Below, piece after piece: positions 41,948 to 52,046 of a stretch of 64,000 nt of DNA; positions within the stretch are counted from its first letter, which is position 1; every line of letters starts with the position of its first letter. A program made the position numbers and the translations under genes. Source of the DNA: Thermoplasmatota archaeon (lineage in GTDB: Archaea > Thermoplasmatota > B47-G6 > B47-G6B > 47-G6); assembly GCA_029258975.1 (NCBI GenBank), contig JAPDJS010000002.1, positions 1 to 64,000 on the forward strand. The letters are read 5' to 3'. The notes beneath the pieces were generated by a model. The model did not search any database and was not told the origin of the DNA. It saw only the letters and a list, made by a program, of their open reading frames with translations.

Positions 41948-42748
41948 ATGAAAATGACTGGGACCGCGGCGTTGATATCATTTTTATTGGTTGTATTTAT
42001 TTCCATAATAATTGTAAGAATTGGAAGTACAGCCTTAGAAATGACTGGCTTATCTAGGGAAGTTGCTGCCTTTCAAGCTCAGTCAGCATTTTCTGGTGTA
42101 GGTTTCACAACATCCGAATCAGAACATGTAGTTTCACATCCTGTAAGAAGAAAAATAATAAGGACTCTCATGTTTCTTGGTAGTGCTGGAATAACATCCG
42201 CTATAGCGACGCTAGTTTTGACTTTTGCAGGCACTACTGCTGAAGAGGCCCAACTCAAGTTAATTTATATTCTCATAGGCCTTGTAGCCCTTTACGTGTT
42301 CTCTAAATCCAAAATTGTAGATAGAGTTCTCCGTAAAATTATAACAAAAGCTCTAGAGAGGTTTACATCAATAAAAGTCTATGATTATCATCAGCTTTTA
42401 GGACTTAGCCGGGGATATACTATCAGCGAAATTCGTGTAAAAAGAAATAGTTGGCTAGCAAATAAAATGCTAAAAGAGCTCCAATTAGACAAAGAAGGTA
42501 TTCTTGTTTTAGCCATATACAGAAAGGGTCCTAAGGGGAAAGAACTTTTCTTAGGTGCACCAAGTGGTGAGACTAAGCTATTACCTGGAGATATTATTGT
42601 GTGTTATGGACCAGAAGAGGCTCTAATAGAGATCTCCAAGAGACTTAAGGGTATAAAAGGCGCAAAAGAGCACGAAAAGGCTGTTGAGAGCGCCAAGATT
42701 AGAATGACTCAAGAACGTATGGAATTCGAAAAGGAGAGTGTAAAATAA
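41948..42748 (+). CDS. Membrane protein with C-terminal TrkA_C (RCK_C) domain
   Basis: A 266-residue protein. Three hydrophobic segments (residues about 8-25, 75-93 and 100-115) are followed by a cytoplasmic RCK_C-like domain (ISEIRVKRNSWLANKMLKELQ, later GETKLLPGDIIVCYGPEEAL), typical of potassium channel regulators and related transporters. No full pore loop is seen, so it may regulate or assemble with another transporter. A GGTGC site precedes the ATG. It stands alone. Confidence 0.75.
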   Translation: MKMTGTAALISFLLVVFISIIIVRIGSTALEMTGLSREVAAFQAQSAFSGVGFTTSESEHVVSHPVRRKIIRTLMFLGSAGITSAIATLVLTFAGTTAEEAQLKLIYILIGLVALYVFSKSKIVDRVLRKIITKALERFTSIKVYDYHQLLGLSRGYTISEIRVKRNSWLANKMLKELQLDKEGILVLAIYRKGPKGKELFLGAPSGETKLLPGDIIVCYGPEEALIEISKRLKGIKGAKEHEKAVESAKIRMTQERMEFEKESVK

Positions 42749-42854
42749 CATGTTATAGAGTGTTCTTATACTCAACGTCAAAATATTTAAGTATCTTCTC
42801 ATTAATATTCGTAGCTCACACTCATAAGGATCATTATTATTTGAGGTGCTAAAT

Positions 42855-43442
42855 ATGGTAAAGGGTCTCTATCACTACCTAAGACTTGCGTGGAAGCGAC
42901 CGGATACTAAATACGGATCACCACAATGGCGTAGGCTTATCGAATGGAGAAATGGGCCTTCTGTAGTAAGAGTAGAAAGGCCTACTAGACCTGACAGGGC
43001 TAGATCTTTAGGATACAAAGCAAAACAAGGATTTATCATTGTAAGAGTAAGGGTCAGAAGAGGTTCCCTAAGAAAACCCCGTCCAAGATCCGGTAGAAAA
43101 CCAAAAGGACTTGGTGTACTAAAGATTACTCCTAGAAAGAACCTACAACGCATCGCAGAAGAAAGGGCTGCTAGAAAATTCCCCAACCTTGAGGTTTTGA
43201 ATTCTTATTGGGTAGGACAAGACGGTCTTTATAAATACTACGAAGTAATAATGGTTGATCCTCACCACCCCGCAATTAAAAATGATCCACATATTAACTG
43301 GATTTGTCAGCCTCAACACAAAGGAAGAGTTTTCCGCGGACTAACTTCTGCTGGAAAGAAATCTAGAGGACTTAGGAACAAAGGTAAGGGAGCAGAAAAA
43401 GTTAGACCATCAAATAGAGCAAATAAGAGGAAGGGCAACTAA
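42855..43442 (+). CDS. rpl15e: 50S ribosomal protein L15e
   Basis: A 195-residue very basic protein: [17 protein letters not shown] start, then [20 protein letters not shown] and the RPHxx-like [32 protein letters not shown] end, all typical of archaeal L15e in the large subunit. ATG 42855 is preferred, with GAGGTG eight bases upstream. It is convergent with the GTPase gene. Confidence 0.96.
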   Translation: MVKGLYHYLRLAWKRPDTKYGSPQWRRLIEWRNGPSVVRVERPTRPDRARSLGYKAKQGFIIVRVRVRRGSLRKPRPRSGRKPKGLGVLKITPRKNLQRIAEERAARKFPNLEVLNSYWVGQDGLYKYYEVIMVDPHHPAIKNDPHINWICQPQHKGRVFRGLTSAGKKSRGLRNKGKGAEKVRPSNRANKRKGN

Positions 43443-43488
43443 CTTAAATTTTTCTAACTTATTTTTAATTTCTTGTCACAAAACTCCC

Positions 43489-44694
43489 TTAGTGGCGTTT
43501 TGCAACAATTTTTATTATATCTCTAAACTTCAACTCATAATCTGCGCCCAGTATCTTCTTCGTCCTGACATCTATAGCTCTAATAAAACCTTCTCCTATC
43601 TCTGTGTGAATTTTATAAGCTAAATCCAGAGCAGTACTACCTTTAGGCATTAAATACACGTCTGGCAAAACATTGCCCTCAGTATCAGTAAGTTTGTTCT
43701 CATCTTCAACCGGGAATACTGGGATCAACTCTAATATTTCAAAAGCTACAGTATCAAGTACTTGTTGAACTCCTGTGGATCCATACTTCCGTAATACCGC
43801 CTCCCTAATTCTCTCAAGGGCTGCTTTTTGTTTTTCTGTAAGATCTTGTGGCTTGAGTATTTTGAAATCGTTATCTCCTGGGCGGTAATAGATTAACCCT
43901 GCTTTTGCTGCCTTCCTCAGTGCAAGCTCTGCTTCTGAAGATGTGGGGATAACTTTAATATCCTTGAAAGACATCAAATCTTTCATAAAATCCTCATCAG
44001 CAATGTCCGCCTTATTTGCTGCAATAACCATTGGCTTACTCATTTTCCTTATTTCGGAGGCTAACAAAAACAAGTCTTCATCATTCCAAGTTGTGGGCTT
44101 CTCTGGATCTTTTCCAACGTTTTTAATTGCCTCTGCCAATTGGTTTTCTGTTACCCTCAGCCCGGATAGTTTATCATATAATATTTTTTCTAATGCAATT
44201 TTTTCAGCCTCCACCCTCCTTGCTAAGCGTTTCCAATCTTTTGTTATTATCCCATATATCCAATAATCAATTTCTTCTAAAAGCCATAAAACATCATCTC
44301 TAGGATTATGGCATTTCTTCCCACAAATCTCTCCCTGCTCGTTTGTAGTCCCGCTAGCATCTACAATATGGACTAAAGCATGTGCTTGTCTTAAATCATC
44401 CAAAAATTTATTTCCTAATCCTTTTCCTTCATGGGCGCCCGGAACGAGTCCTGCAACGTCTATTAGCTCGATAGGCACATACCTTATTCCATCTAAGCAT
44501 ATAGAATTCCTTGGATTACATTTAGTGTTAAACTCTTTACATGCACATTTCACTCTTACATAACCTACGCCAATATTGGGTTTTATTGTTGTGAATGGAT
44601 AATTTGCAATTGGAACCTCACTTAAAGTTGCAGCTGCAAAAAATGTAGATTTTCCTACATTGGGTTTACCAACAATGCCTATGAGGGTGGACAT
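43489..44694 (-). CDS. YchF/Obg-related GTPase with TGS domain
   Basis: A protein of about 401 residues of the OBG family. G1 is GKPNVGKSTFFAAAT, G3 is DVAGLVPGAHEGKGLGNKFLDDLRQAH, and G4 is ANKADIAD. A C-terminal TGS domain (DVYLMPKGSTALDLAYKIH, then GADYELKFRDIIKIV) closes it. Archaeal members of COG0012 act near the ribosome, details unclear. A Cys cluster (CACKEFNTKCNPRNSIC) near residue 50-70 is noteworthy. ATG 44694 (MSTLIG) is likely. Directly downstream of the bactofilin-like gene. Confidence 0.9.
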   Translation of the reverse strand: MSTLIGIVGKPNVGKSTFFAAATLSEVPIANYPFTTIKPNIGVGYVRVKCACKEFNTKCNPRNSICLDGIRYVPIELIDVAGLVPGAHEGKGLGNKFLDDLRQAHALVHIVDASGTTNEQGEICGKKCHNPRDDVLWLLEEIDYWIYGIITKDWKRLARRVEAEKIALEKILYDKLSGLRVTENQLAEAIKNVGKDPEKPTTWNDEDLFLLASEIRKMSKPMVIAANKADIADEDFMKDLMSFKDIKVIPTSSEAELALRKAAKAGLIYYRPGDNDFKILKPQDLTEKQKAALERIREAVLRKYGSTGVQQVLDTVAFEILELIPVFPVEDENKLTDTEGNVLPDVYLMPKGSTALDLAYKIHTEIGEGFIRAIDVRTKKILGADYELKFRDIIKIVAKRH

Positions 44695-44711
44695 TAGATA
44701 CTCCTCCAAAA

Positions 44712-45629
44712 TTACTCTTGTTCAAATAACTCCTCAATATTTGGCAGGAGTTTTTCTCTTTCAATTCTGTCTTTTTCTAGATCTTCGTCACGCATAAATT
44801 CTACCCCTGCAGAGCTTATCACTTTACCATAAACCTGAGCTCCCCGCACAATTTTCACTTCATTTGCAATAATTCCATTATTTACTATAGCCCCTCTGGA
44901 AACTTTTACGAACCTACCCTGAACCATACCATCTACGAATGCATACTGGCCAATATACACGTCCCCCGTAGCTTTTATCGACCCATGAATAATCGCTCTG
45001 GTACCTACAACTACACGACCCTTTGCTTCAATAGATCCATAGACCTCCGCATTATCTCCTATTCTCGCCCCATATTTCGAGATTATCTTCCCTTGGCTTA
45101 TCGTGCTGTCATAAGGAATTAGCATATAGTCTCCTTTCACTTGGATCTGATCTTCAAGCGTCTTTAAAATTTCCTCCACTTCTTTGCTCTTTCCAATTTG
45201 AAGAAGATACATAAGATACAAAAGTATGTATAAAATAAGAGGTATTCCGCCCGAAATTCGAATATACCCTTTTGCTAAAAAACCCTTAGATATGCTGACG
45301 TTGCCACCAATGTCAAGATCTCCACCACAATATAAATGTCCATTGATCTTTACAAGATCTCCAAGTGTTACGTTTCCATCACAATATATGTCTCCGTTAA
45401 CCTCAGACATGTCATCAATGATTATTTCCTCCCTCGCTCTTAATGATGTTGTTTTTACATACCTTCCAATTAATATCTTCCCTTCTGTTTCTATTTCTTT
45501 ATCAACGCTTGCTCTGTCCGCTATCACAACGTCATCCCTAACTATAATTTGCTCTGGAAGTACTTTTGCGTTTGAAGGTACTATTAGTAACCTCCTCATA
45601 GGTTCATACCTCTCCTGTTTATGCTCCAA
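44712..45629 (-). CDS. Bactofilin-like beta-helix protein with a central membrane helix
   Basis: A 305-residue protein with two right-handed or bactofilin-type beta-helix runs, rich in V-x-G-D/N-I and G-x-V-K turns. The first (about 25-130, for example GKILIGRYVKTTSL, GDIYCDGNVTLGDLVKING) and the second (about 175-280, for example DNAEVYGSIEAKGRVVVGTRAI) are separated by a hydrophobic segment (about 130-147) and a short charged stretch. That split by a membrane helix is unusual for bactofilins. It may scaffold a surface structure or organise the envelope. It overlaps the mutase gene upstream by 11 bases. Confidence 0.65.
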   Translation of the reverse strand: MEHKQERYEPMRRLLIVPSNAKVLPEQIIVRDDVVIADRASVDKEIETEGKILIGRYVKTTSLRAREEIIIDDMSEVNGDIYCDGNVTLGDLVKINGHLYCGGDLDIGGNVSISKGFLAKGYIRISGGIPLILYILLYLMYLLQIGKSKEVEEILKTLEDQIQVKGDYMLIPYDSTISQGKIISKYGARIGDNAEVYGSIEAKGRVVVGTRAIIHGSIKATGDVYIGQYAFVDGMVQGRFVKVSRGAIVNNGIIANEVKIVRGAQVYGKVISSAGVEFMRDEDLEKDRIEREKLLPNIEELFEQE

Positions 45630-46851
45630 ACTTTTCGGCCTTATCTAGCCAATCAAGCAACATTCTAAACATACCCATCCCATTAATAGTTCCTAAACCA
45701 CCTTTAGCCGCGTATCGTTCGCCAAAATGTTCAACATCATCTACCCTTATATCCGGCCCTATAGCAGATAAAGCCACTGGATCAGAGCTGTGCTCCCTTT
45801 TACTACATGGGGTTGAGTGATCGGAAGTTACTATTAGATAGACGCCATTTTCCGTTGCATAGTCAATTAATCTTCCTAAATGGGCGTCTATCTTTTCTAT
45901 GAATTTGATTTTCCCCATAATATCTCCATCATGACCAAAAACATCCGTAGCTTTAATGTTTACTAATACAATGTCATGAGTGTTTAGTAAATCGATGACT
46001 GCATCAATTTTTGCATCAATATTTGTATTTTTATCACCTGTAGCTCCCTTTATCTTTGGTGCATCCATTCCTAAAAGTTTTCCTACGCCTCTAACAATAG
46101 CAACTCCGGATACTATTGCGCTCTTTATTCTATATTTCTTTTCAATGGGTTCTACTTCGATCATTTTTCCTGCTCCTCTAATTAAAATCATGTTTGCTGG
46201 AAGCAGTCCTTTCTTTTTCCTCTCTTCATTTATTTTCGCACTACTAAATCGTTCATATACGATTTTCATTAGTTTATTCAATATTTCAGCCGTCTTCTTA
46301 GCCTCCGGAGTATTGTCTAATGGCTTTATTTTATTAACGGGAACGCCTACTTTATGTGGATCAGAATCTGAGACTCTATCTGATAATCCCTCGCCTCGTA
46401 GAACCAAGACAGCTCTGTGTTCCACGGAGGGTTTAAAAATAATTTTTACGCCATCGATTTCTAACCCGTCTATAAGGGCTGCTAATTCTTCTGTCCCAGA
46501 CTTTATTCTACCTGCTCTCCTATCAATCACATTCCACGAGCTATCAACCGTTGCAAAATTAACTCTAAAAGCAATATCTCCAGGTTTTAGATCTATATTT
46601 TCACCTATAGCCTCAAGCGGTCCGCGGCCCGGATAGTATTTTCTTGGGTCATATCCAAAAAGAGCCATATGAGAAGTGTCACTTCCAGGAATAAGTCCCG
46701 GCTCTACAGTATAAAGAACTGCGCTAATTCCATTTTTTGCAATTTCATCGAGATGCGGAGTATTAGCGTATTCCAGCGGGGTTTTCCAACCCAATTCTTT
46801 ATAGCTCCTGTCCCCTGCTCCATCCAATATAAATATTATCGCTTTTTTCAT
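45619..46851 (-). CDS. apgM: Archaeal 2,3-bisphosphoglycerate-independent phosphoglycerate mutase
   Basis: A 410-residue alkaline-phosphatase-superfamily enzyme that interconverts 3- and 2-phosphoglycerate in glycolysis. FILDGAGDRSYKELGWKTPLE holds the metal Asp, GSDTSHMALFG the phosphorylated Ser, and VTSDHSTPCSKREHSSDPV the His/Asp metal set. ATG 46851 (MKKAIIF) is preferred. The operon continues into the bactofilin-like and GTPase genes with overlaps. Confidence 0.94.
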   Translation of the reverse strand: MKKAIIFILDGAGDRSYKELGWKTPLEYANTPHLDEIAKNGISAVLYTVEPGLIPGSDTSHMALFGYDPRKYYPGRGPLEAIGENIDLKPGDIAFRVNFATVDSSWNVIDRRAGRIKSGTEELAALIDGLEIDGVKIIFKPSVEHRAVLVLRGEGLSDRVSDSDPHKVGVPVNKIKPLDNTPEAKKTAEILNKLMKIVYERFSSAKINEERKKKGLLPANMILIRGAGKMIEVEPIEKKYRIKSAIVSGVAIVRGVGKLLGMDAPKIKGATGDKNTNIDAKIDAVIDLLNTHDIVLVNIKATDVFGHDGDIMGKIKFIEKIDAHLGRLIDYATENGVYLIVTSDHSTPCSKREHSSDPVALSAIGPDIRVDDVEHFGERYAAKGGLGTINGMGMFRMLLDWLDKAEKFGA

Positions 46852-46953
46852 CGTGTTCACCGCTTGTATCCTAACTTTAAAAAATATATCTTAAGTCCCT
46901 AATTATATTAACGACTTGACATTTACTTCTCTAAAAACCTGTAGGTGATAAAA

Positions 46954-47313
46954 TTGGGAATTGAAACAAATCTTGATGAAATTTTAAAAAATCTCGTAGA
47001 AAAATTCAATAAAAAGGTAGAAGAGTCTGAAGATCTTAGAAAACGGCTTCAAGGATTTAATAGGAAAGTTCTATTAAAATTAGACCCCGACGGTTTCTAC
47101 TATGCAGAAATTAGGGATGGAAAGTTTGAAGAATTCAAAAAAATAGATAGTGAGACAGATGCCGATATAAAAATTGAGACAACACGAGACGTGTTTCTCC
47201 AACTCATAAGCCAACAACTATCTCCACTCGTGGCATACGTAAATGGATTGGTAAAAATTAAGGCACCCCTTAGGGATTTGCTAATGGTAAAAGAATTATT
47301 TGGAGGATTCTAA
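46954..47313 (+). CDS. SCP2-like lipid-binding protein
   Basis: A 119-residue protein with the SCP2 fold: an N-terminal helix (LDEILKNLVEKFNKKVEES), strands (KVLLKLDPDGFYYAEIRDGK), the typical DADIKIETTRDVFLQLISQQ segment and a closing helix (APLRDLLMVKELFGGF). SCP2 proteins bind lipids, fatty acids or related hydrophobics. TTG 46954 has AGGTGAT at good spacing; GTG 46945 sits on it. It is convergent with scpB, overlapping its end. Confidence 0.75.
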   Translation: MGIETNLDEILKNLVEKFNKKVEESEDLRKRLQGFNRKVLLKLDPDGFYYAEIRDGKFEEFKKIDSETDADIKIETTRDVFLQLISQQLSPLVAYVNGLVKIKAPLRDLLMVKELFGGF

Positions 47314-47784
47314 AGCCTTTTTAAGCTCTGGAGAAATTTCTATATACTCCTCAACACGATCTCCTGGAATGAAGAATTTTCTGCCTTTTTCATTGACAAT
47401 TTTTATTACTCCTTTTTTAAGAAGGTTTTCGACGACCTCCGTATACGCTCTGCCTAATAATCTTAATGCCTTAATGGCTTCAAGTTTTCCTGTTATTAAA
47501 ACCGCTGATGCCAGCTTAAGCTCATCCTCTGAGAGGGGTTTCTCCATAAATTCTTGCGCAATGTCATAAAACTCTTTTTTTAACTGGATTTTTAATTTAT
47601 CTCTTAATCGTACAATTTCAAATGAATGATTCTCATACTCCTCTTGAAGTTCCGATATTATCCTCTCTAATTCTTCATCGGTTAACCTCACAACCTTTTT
47701 AATTTCCTCGATAGGAACAAATTCCGAGGACGAAAATAGTATTGCCTCAACCACCAACTTCTTTAGATTTCTTTGATTCTCCAT
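47296..47784 (-). CDS. scpB: ScpB, segregation and condensation protein B
   Basis: A 162-residue protein with tandem winged helices (VVEAILFSSSEFVPIEEIKKVV, later LLGRAYTEVVENLLKKGVIKIVNEKGRKFFIPG). ScpB binds the middle of ScpA in the Smc-ScpAB complex. It overlaps the end of scpA by 38 bases. The length is normal for archaea. Confidence 0.88.
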   Translation of the reverse strand: MENQRNLKKLVVEAILFSSSEFVPIEEIKKVVRLTDEELERIISELQEEYENHSFEIVRLRDKLKIQLKKEFYDIAQEFMEKPLSEDELKLASAVLITGKLEAIKALRLLGRAYTEVVENLLKKGVIKIVNEKGRKFFIPGDRVEEYIEISPELKKALESSK

Positions 47785-48529
47785 AGGGTATCACCTTGAG
47801 TACGATAAGGCCATTTTCGTAATATACGTCTAGTATCCCATCCATTATGAGAAATAACACTGCTATAAACGCTGAAATTAAATCCACATTAAACTCTTCT
47901 GCAATATCAGATACAAGAAGTTTTCTCCCGTTTAACTTCGAAATATTATTTTTAATTCTTTTTACTAGCTCCTCTACGTCCCCATGTACGTGCTCTTCTA
48001 AAGGAGGCAACTCGAAGAGAGGCCTAAGGATGCGTTTTCTCCTTTTCTTTTTCCGCTCTTTTTCAAGTATGTATCCTATATTCTCTACAAACTTTAGAAT
48101 GTCTGCCAAAGTAATTTTTTGTTTTTCTCTCCTCACTATTCTAAAAGATACCTCCTCAGATGATGGTTCAACACGTTCTTCTTTGCCTCCCCTCTCCTCA
48201 AATTGAAGCATGAGGAGTTCTGCCTTTTGATATAACAATAAAACGGAGTAAAATAGTATTTGTGCTGCAATAAAAAAGTCGACATCACCTTGATCGTTGA
48301 TTATTTGTCGATACGCGTCCAAAAAAGTTTTTAGGTCAACCTCCCAGGGATTTATGTTTCCAACCACAAAGCTTTTAAAAATAAGAAGTACTAGCCTCTC
48401 CTCCAAACGTTGAGGGGTCTCTCCTACTTCTAAAATTTTGATATATCTCTCTACCCACTCTTTCTCACTAGGATTTTTCGAGGCATAATCCTCAAGAAAC
48501 TCCCTTATCCTCTTTAACGGTGAAAGCAT
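47747..48529 (-). CDS. scpA: ScpA, kleisin subunit
   Basis: A 260-residue kleisin. The N-terminal helix bundle binds the Smc neck (KEWVERYIKILEVGETPQ, VGNINPWEVDLKTFLDAYR, then FIAAQILFYSVLLLYQKAELLM); a variable middle binds ScpB; the C-terminal winged helix ends VDLISAFIAVLFLIMDGILDVYYENGLIVL. ATG 48529 is used. It overlaps smc by 38 bases, the known smc-scpA-scpB order. Confidence 0.9.
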   Translation of the reverse strand: MLSPLKRIREFLEDYASKNPSEKEWVERYIKILEVGETPQRLEERLVLLIFKSFVVGNINPWEVDLKTFLDAYRQIINDQGDVDFFIAAQILFYSVLLLYQKAELLMLQFEERGGKEERVEPSSEEVSFRIVRREKQKITLADILKFVENIGYILEKERKKKRRKRILRPLFELPPLEEHVHGDVEELVKRIKNNISKLNGRKLLVSDIAEEFNVDLISAFIAVLFLIMDGILDVYYENGLIVLKVIPYGESKKSKEVGG

Positions 48530-51500
48530 CACTCACACCAATAAATGGCATAATCTTAGAGATCCCTGCTTTCTTTGGTTGCGTCACGCCAATTATTGCC
48601 TCAGCGTATTTTATTGTTGGTCTTCTTAATGATACCACAATGAACTGTGATTTTTTAGATTTCTCTTTTAGCATCCTTCCAACATTTTCAGCATTTACTG
48701 CATCTAAGAACATATCTGCTTCATCAAATACATAAAATGGTGACGGAACAACTTCTTGAATCGCCAATATAAGCGATAACGCTACTAAACTGCGTTCTCC
48801 TCCGCTAAGGGTTTCAATCCTCGTCTTTTTCTTTCCTGGTGGAGATGCGTAGAGAAGAATTCCACCCGATAAAGGATCACGACTGTTTTCCAACACAAGA
48901 TCTACTGTTCCGCCGCCAGAGAGCTCTTTATATATTTCCTTAAGCTTCTTTTTAATGTTTCTGTAGACATTTAAGAACTTTTCATTTCTCCTTTTCTCCA
49001 GATCTTTTATAAACGCTATTATTTCCTTCCTTTCTTCTTCAAGTTTCTTTACGTGTCCGTATCTTTCTTCATATCTTTTTCTTTCCCTTTCATATTCCTC
49101 TATCGCCAACATGTTTACAGGTTCTAAGCTAACTAGCTCGGTCTTAACTTCAATAATTTTTGCTTGAATCTCATCTATAGTCATTTTAGATGGGATGATT
49201 TCGACATTTTCATATTCTTCTAGTTGTTTCTTAAGATCTTCAATATGTACTCTTATAGCCTCTAAATCTCGCTTTATATCCATGATTTCGTCTTCTAACA
49301 CCTCTGCTTTATATTTAAGCCTCTCTATCTCTGATTCAATACGTGCCTTCGTTTCCTTCTTCACATAATATTCTTGTTGATATTCTGAAAGTTTTGATAC
49401 TTCCTCGTCGTGCATTTTTTCGAGATTTTCGATTTCCTCGCGAATCTCTTTTAATAATGACTCTTTATCTTCAATCTCCTTTTCTAATATTGGGATTTCT
49501 TTTTCTATTTTCAATAATTCTTCTTTCTCTTTCATGATTTCTTTTTCTAACATTTCTATTTGTTTTTGCGTAGCTCTTAATTCTGACTTTATTTCTGAAT
49601 GTTCCTTTTCTAACTCTTTTATCTTTTTTGTTATAATTTCCCTTTCCTCCAACAGTTTTCTGTATTCATCTAAATTTATCTTTGATTTGATTTCTTCCAA
49701 TTTATTCTCTAATTCTTCTTTGAGACGCAATTTTTCATCTAACTCTTTTGATATTTCCTCAATCTCACTATTTAAAGATTGAACGTCTTCTAACACATAT
49801 CCGCTAAGGGTTTCTTGGATACTCTTTAGTCTTTCTTCTAATGAGGTAACTTCCAGCGCTAACTTCTCTTTATCGTCGCGCAATCTGTAGTATTCGCTAT
49901 TAAGTCTCTTGAGTTTCTCATTGAGTTGTCTCAATAGTTCACGATTCTTTAAAAGTTCATCTCTTTTTTCACTTATAGAGCTTGTTAATAGCTCAAGCTT
50001 TGCCTTTGATATTTTCTCTTTTGAAATTTTAACATACCCTCCAGTAATTGCACCGCTACTCTCTATTAAATCACCAGAAAGAGTTACTATCCTTACACCA
50101 CCAATATATTTTCTAGCAATCCTCAAATTTTCCATAACAACAGTATCTGTAAATGCATACCAAATAGCTGGTTCATATTTTTTATCATACTCTACTAAAT
50201 CCTTAACAAATCCATAAGATCCGCTTTCCATAGAAACCAGATGGGCTCTCGCTGAGGGTTTACCAGAACGCATCTTGTTAAGAGGCAAAAAAGTGGCCTT
50301 GCCTATTTTATGCTTCCTTAAATACTCAACAGCTTTTTCTGCGTCTTCATCGGTCTCCGTAATAATTGCATTAAGTCTACTCCCTCCCGCAACCATAACG
50401 GCATCAAAATACTCTTCTGGAATCTTTATTACGTCTATGACTCTACCAACAATTCCATCAAGTTCTCCTCTTCTTACAGCTTCCTTGAGGGCTTGAAATA
50501 CTATCTCGTCCTCAGACGGTCTACCTGCCTTTGCTTCCAATTTCATGTATTCTTTATTTAATGCGTCTATCTCTTGCTCTAAACTCGTTATAGTAGACTC
50601 AACAAGCTCGATTTCGTTTTGAACTTCTGATAGTTCCGCATATATTTCAGACATCTTGAAATTTACTTTTTCAAGTTCTTTTTTCCTTTCTTCTAATAAT
50701 TTTTGAATATTCTCCTTGTTTATTTGTAATTTTTCAATTTCTTTTTGTATGGTCTTATTTCTTTCCATTTTCTCTTGAACAATTTTTTCCAAAGATTTCT
50801 TACGCTCTGAAAGCCTTGTAATATCGTTTTCTATATTAGAAATCTCCATCTGAAGCTCATTAAGTTTATTTTGAAAATCTGGATCAAAGGTTTCCTTTAT
50901 CCTCTTCTCAATTTTTTCAAGTTCTTCGGCGAGGGAGTTTACTTTCTCCAACAACTCTTTTTCGTGACTTACTAGTTTTCCGAGCTCTATTTTTAATCCC
51001 TCAATTTCATTCTCTAGCTCTCCAATCCTTTTAAGTCTTTTTTCTTTCTCCCTGTTTAAGAAGGATATTTTTGACTTTGTTTTTTCAATAGTAAGGAGAA
51101 TTTCGTTTTGTTCTTTTCTCTTAGCGGCTATGTTGTTTTTAATTTCATCAATTTTTGAAGATCTCAATGAATAATCTTTCTCCATGTTTCTTATTTCCTC
51201 TATTACAGCCTCTAGCTCTCTGTTTAGGTTTTCTAGTGATTTTTTAGTTTCTTCGAGTTCTTTTTCTCTTTTTTTAAGATCGTCGTGTCTTTTTCTGTAT
51301 TTTTCCTCAGTAATTTCCAATTTTCTATGAATTAACGTCTTCTCTAAACTGCGCATCTTATTTTTTAGCTCCAAGTACTTTAGTGCCTTATCCCTCTCGA
51401 CCTTTAGTTCATCCACTCTTCTTTTAATTTCTTCTAGAACACTTTTTGCTATGTTAAGCGTATTACTTACTTCTTTAAGTTTGGTATTTGCTTCTGCAAT

Positions 51501-52034
51501 ACTCTCCTCGAATACCTTTATCCCGGAGATTTCAGCAATAAGTTGGGTTCTTTCCTTTGGAGTCGTAAGGGCTATCCTTGTAATGTCTCCCTGAAGAACA
51601 ACATTATACATGCTCTCTTGAGAAATTCCCATTAAAGATAACAGCGATTCTACCTCAGATGCTGTTGTCCTTTTTCCATTAATATAATAGTAGTTGTTAA
51701 AATTCCCTTTCGGAGACTTACGAACCATTCTTTTTATTTCGATTTCTTTGGGCATATCTGGAATCTCGCTTTCAGAATTATCAAAAATTATTGTCACTGC
51801 ACAATAATTGGCTGGGCTACCAGTCTTACCTCCGTTGAATATTAATTCCGAAAATTTGGCTGTTCTAATTGCTTTAGGGCTTCGCGTACCTAAAACAAAT
51901 AAAATTGCATCTACAATATTTGACTTTCCAGATCCATTAGGCCCTGTGATTGCAATAAAATTATAATCGAGATCTATTTCATGCCTGCCCCCGAAAGATT
52001 TAAAATTTTCTAAAATTAATTTTTTTATTCTCAT
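48492..52034 (-). CDS. smc: Smc, chromosome condensation ATPase
   Basis: A 1180-residue protein. The N-terminal ATPase half has GPNGSGKSNIVDAILF (about 32-47) and a Q-loop near 145. Two long coiled coils (about 170-490 and 690-1000) flank the hinge (about 500-650, with GGSRLNAIITETDEDAEKA). The C-terminal half holds the signature LSGGERSLVALSL and Walker B PFYVFDEADMFLDA. It loops and compacts DNA with ScpA and ScpB, whose genes follow. The length is normal. Together they form the archaeal condensin operon. Confidence 0.97.
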   Translation of the reverse strand: MRIKKLILENFKSFGGRHEIDLDYNFIAITGPNGSGKSNIVDAILFVLGTRSPKAIRTAKFSELIFNGGKTGSPANYCAVTIIFDNSESEIPDMPKEIEIKRMVRKSPKGNFNNYYYINGKRTTASEVESLLSLMGISQESMYNVVLQGDITRIALTTPKERTQLIAEISGIKVFEESIAEANTKLKEVSNTLNIAKSVLEEIKRRVDELKVERDKALKYLELKNKMRSLEKTLIHRKLEITEEKYRKRHDDLKKREKELEETKKSLENLNRELEAVIEEIRNMEKDYSLRSSKIDEIKNNIAAKRKEQNEILLTIEKTKSKISFLNREKEKRLKRIGELENEIEGLKIELGKLVSHEKELLEKVNSLAEELEKIEKRIKETFDPDFQNKLNELQMEISNIENDITRLSERKKSLEKIVQEKMERNKTIQKEIEKLQINKENIQKLLEERKKELEKVNFKMSEIYAELSEVQNEIELVESTITSLEQEIDALNKEYMKLEAKAGRPSEDEIVFQALKEAVRRGELDGIVGRVIDVIKIPEEYFDAVMVAGGSRLNAIITETDEDAEKAVEYLRKHKIGKATFLPLNKMRSGKPSARAHLVSMESGSYGFVKDLVEYDKKYEPAIWYAFTDTVVMENLRIARKYIGGVRIVTLSGDLIESSGAITGGYVKISKEKISKAKLELLTSSISEKRDELLKNRELLRQLNEKLKRLNSEYYRLRDDKEKLALEVTSLEERLKSIQETLSGYVLEDVQSLNSEIEEISKELDEKLRLKEELENKLEEIKSKINLDEYRKLLEEREIITKKIKELEKEHSEIKSELRATQKQIEMLEKEIMKEKEELLKIEKEIPILEKEIEDKESLLKEIREEIENLEKMHDEEVSKLSEYQQEYYVKKETKARIESEIERLKYKAEVLEDEIMDIKRDLEAIRVHIEDLKKQLEEYENVEIIPSKMTIDEIQAKIIEVKTELVSLEPVNMLAIEEYERERKRYEERYGHVKKLEEERKEIIAFIKDLEKRRNEKFLNVYRNIKKKLKEIYKELSGGGTVDLVLENSRDPLSGGILLYASPPGKKKTRIETLSGGERSLVALSLILAIQEVVPSPFYVFDEADMFLDAVNAENVGRMLKEKSKKSQFIVVSLRRPTIKYAEAIIGVTQPKKAGISKIMPFIGVSDAFTVKEDKGVS

Positions 52035-52046
52035 TACTTTGGCACC

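Noticed and set aside
49343..50496. Plus-strand frames opposite smc
   Set aside because: They are shadows of the biased Glu/Lys-rich coiled coil on the other strand.
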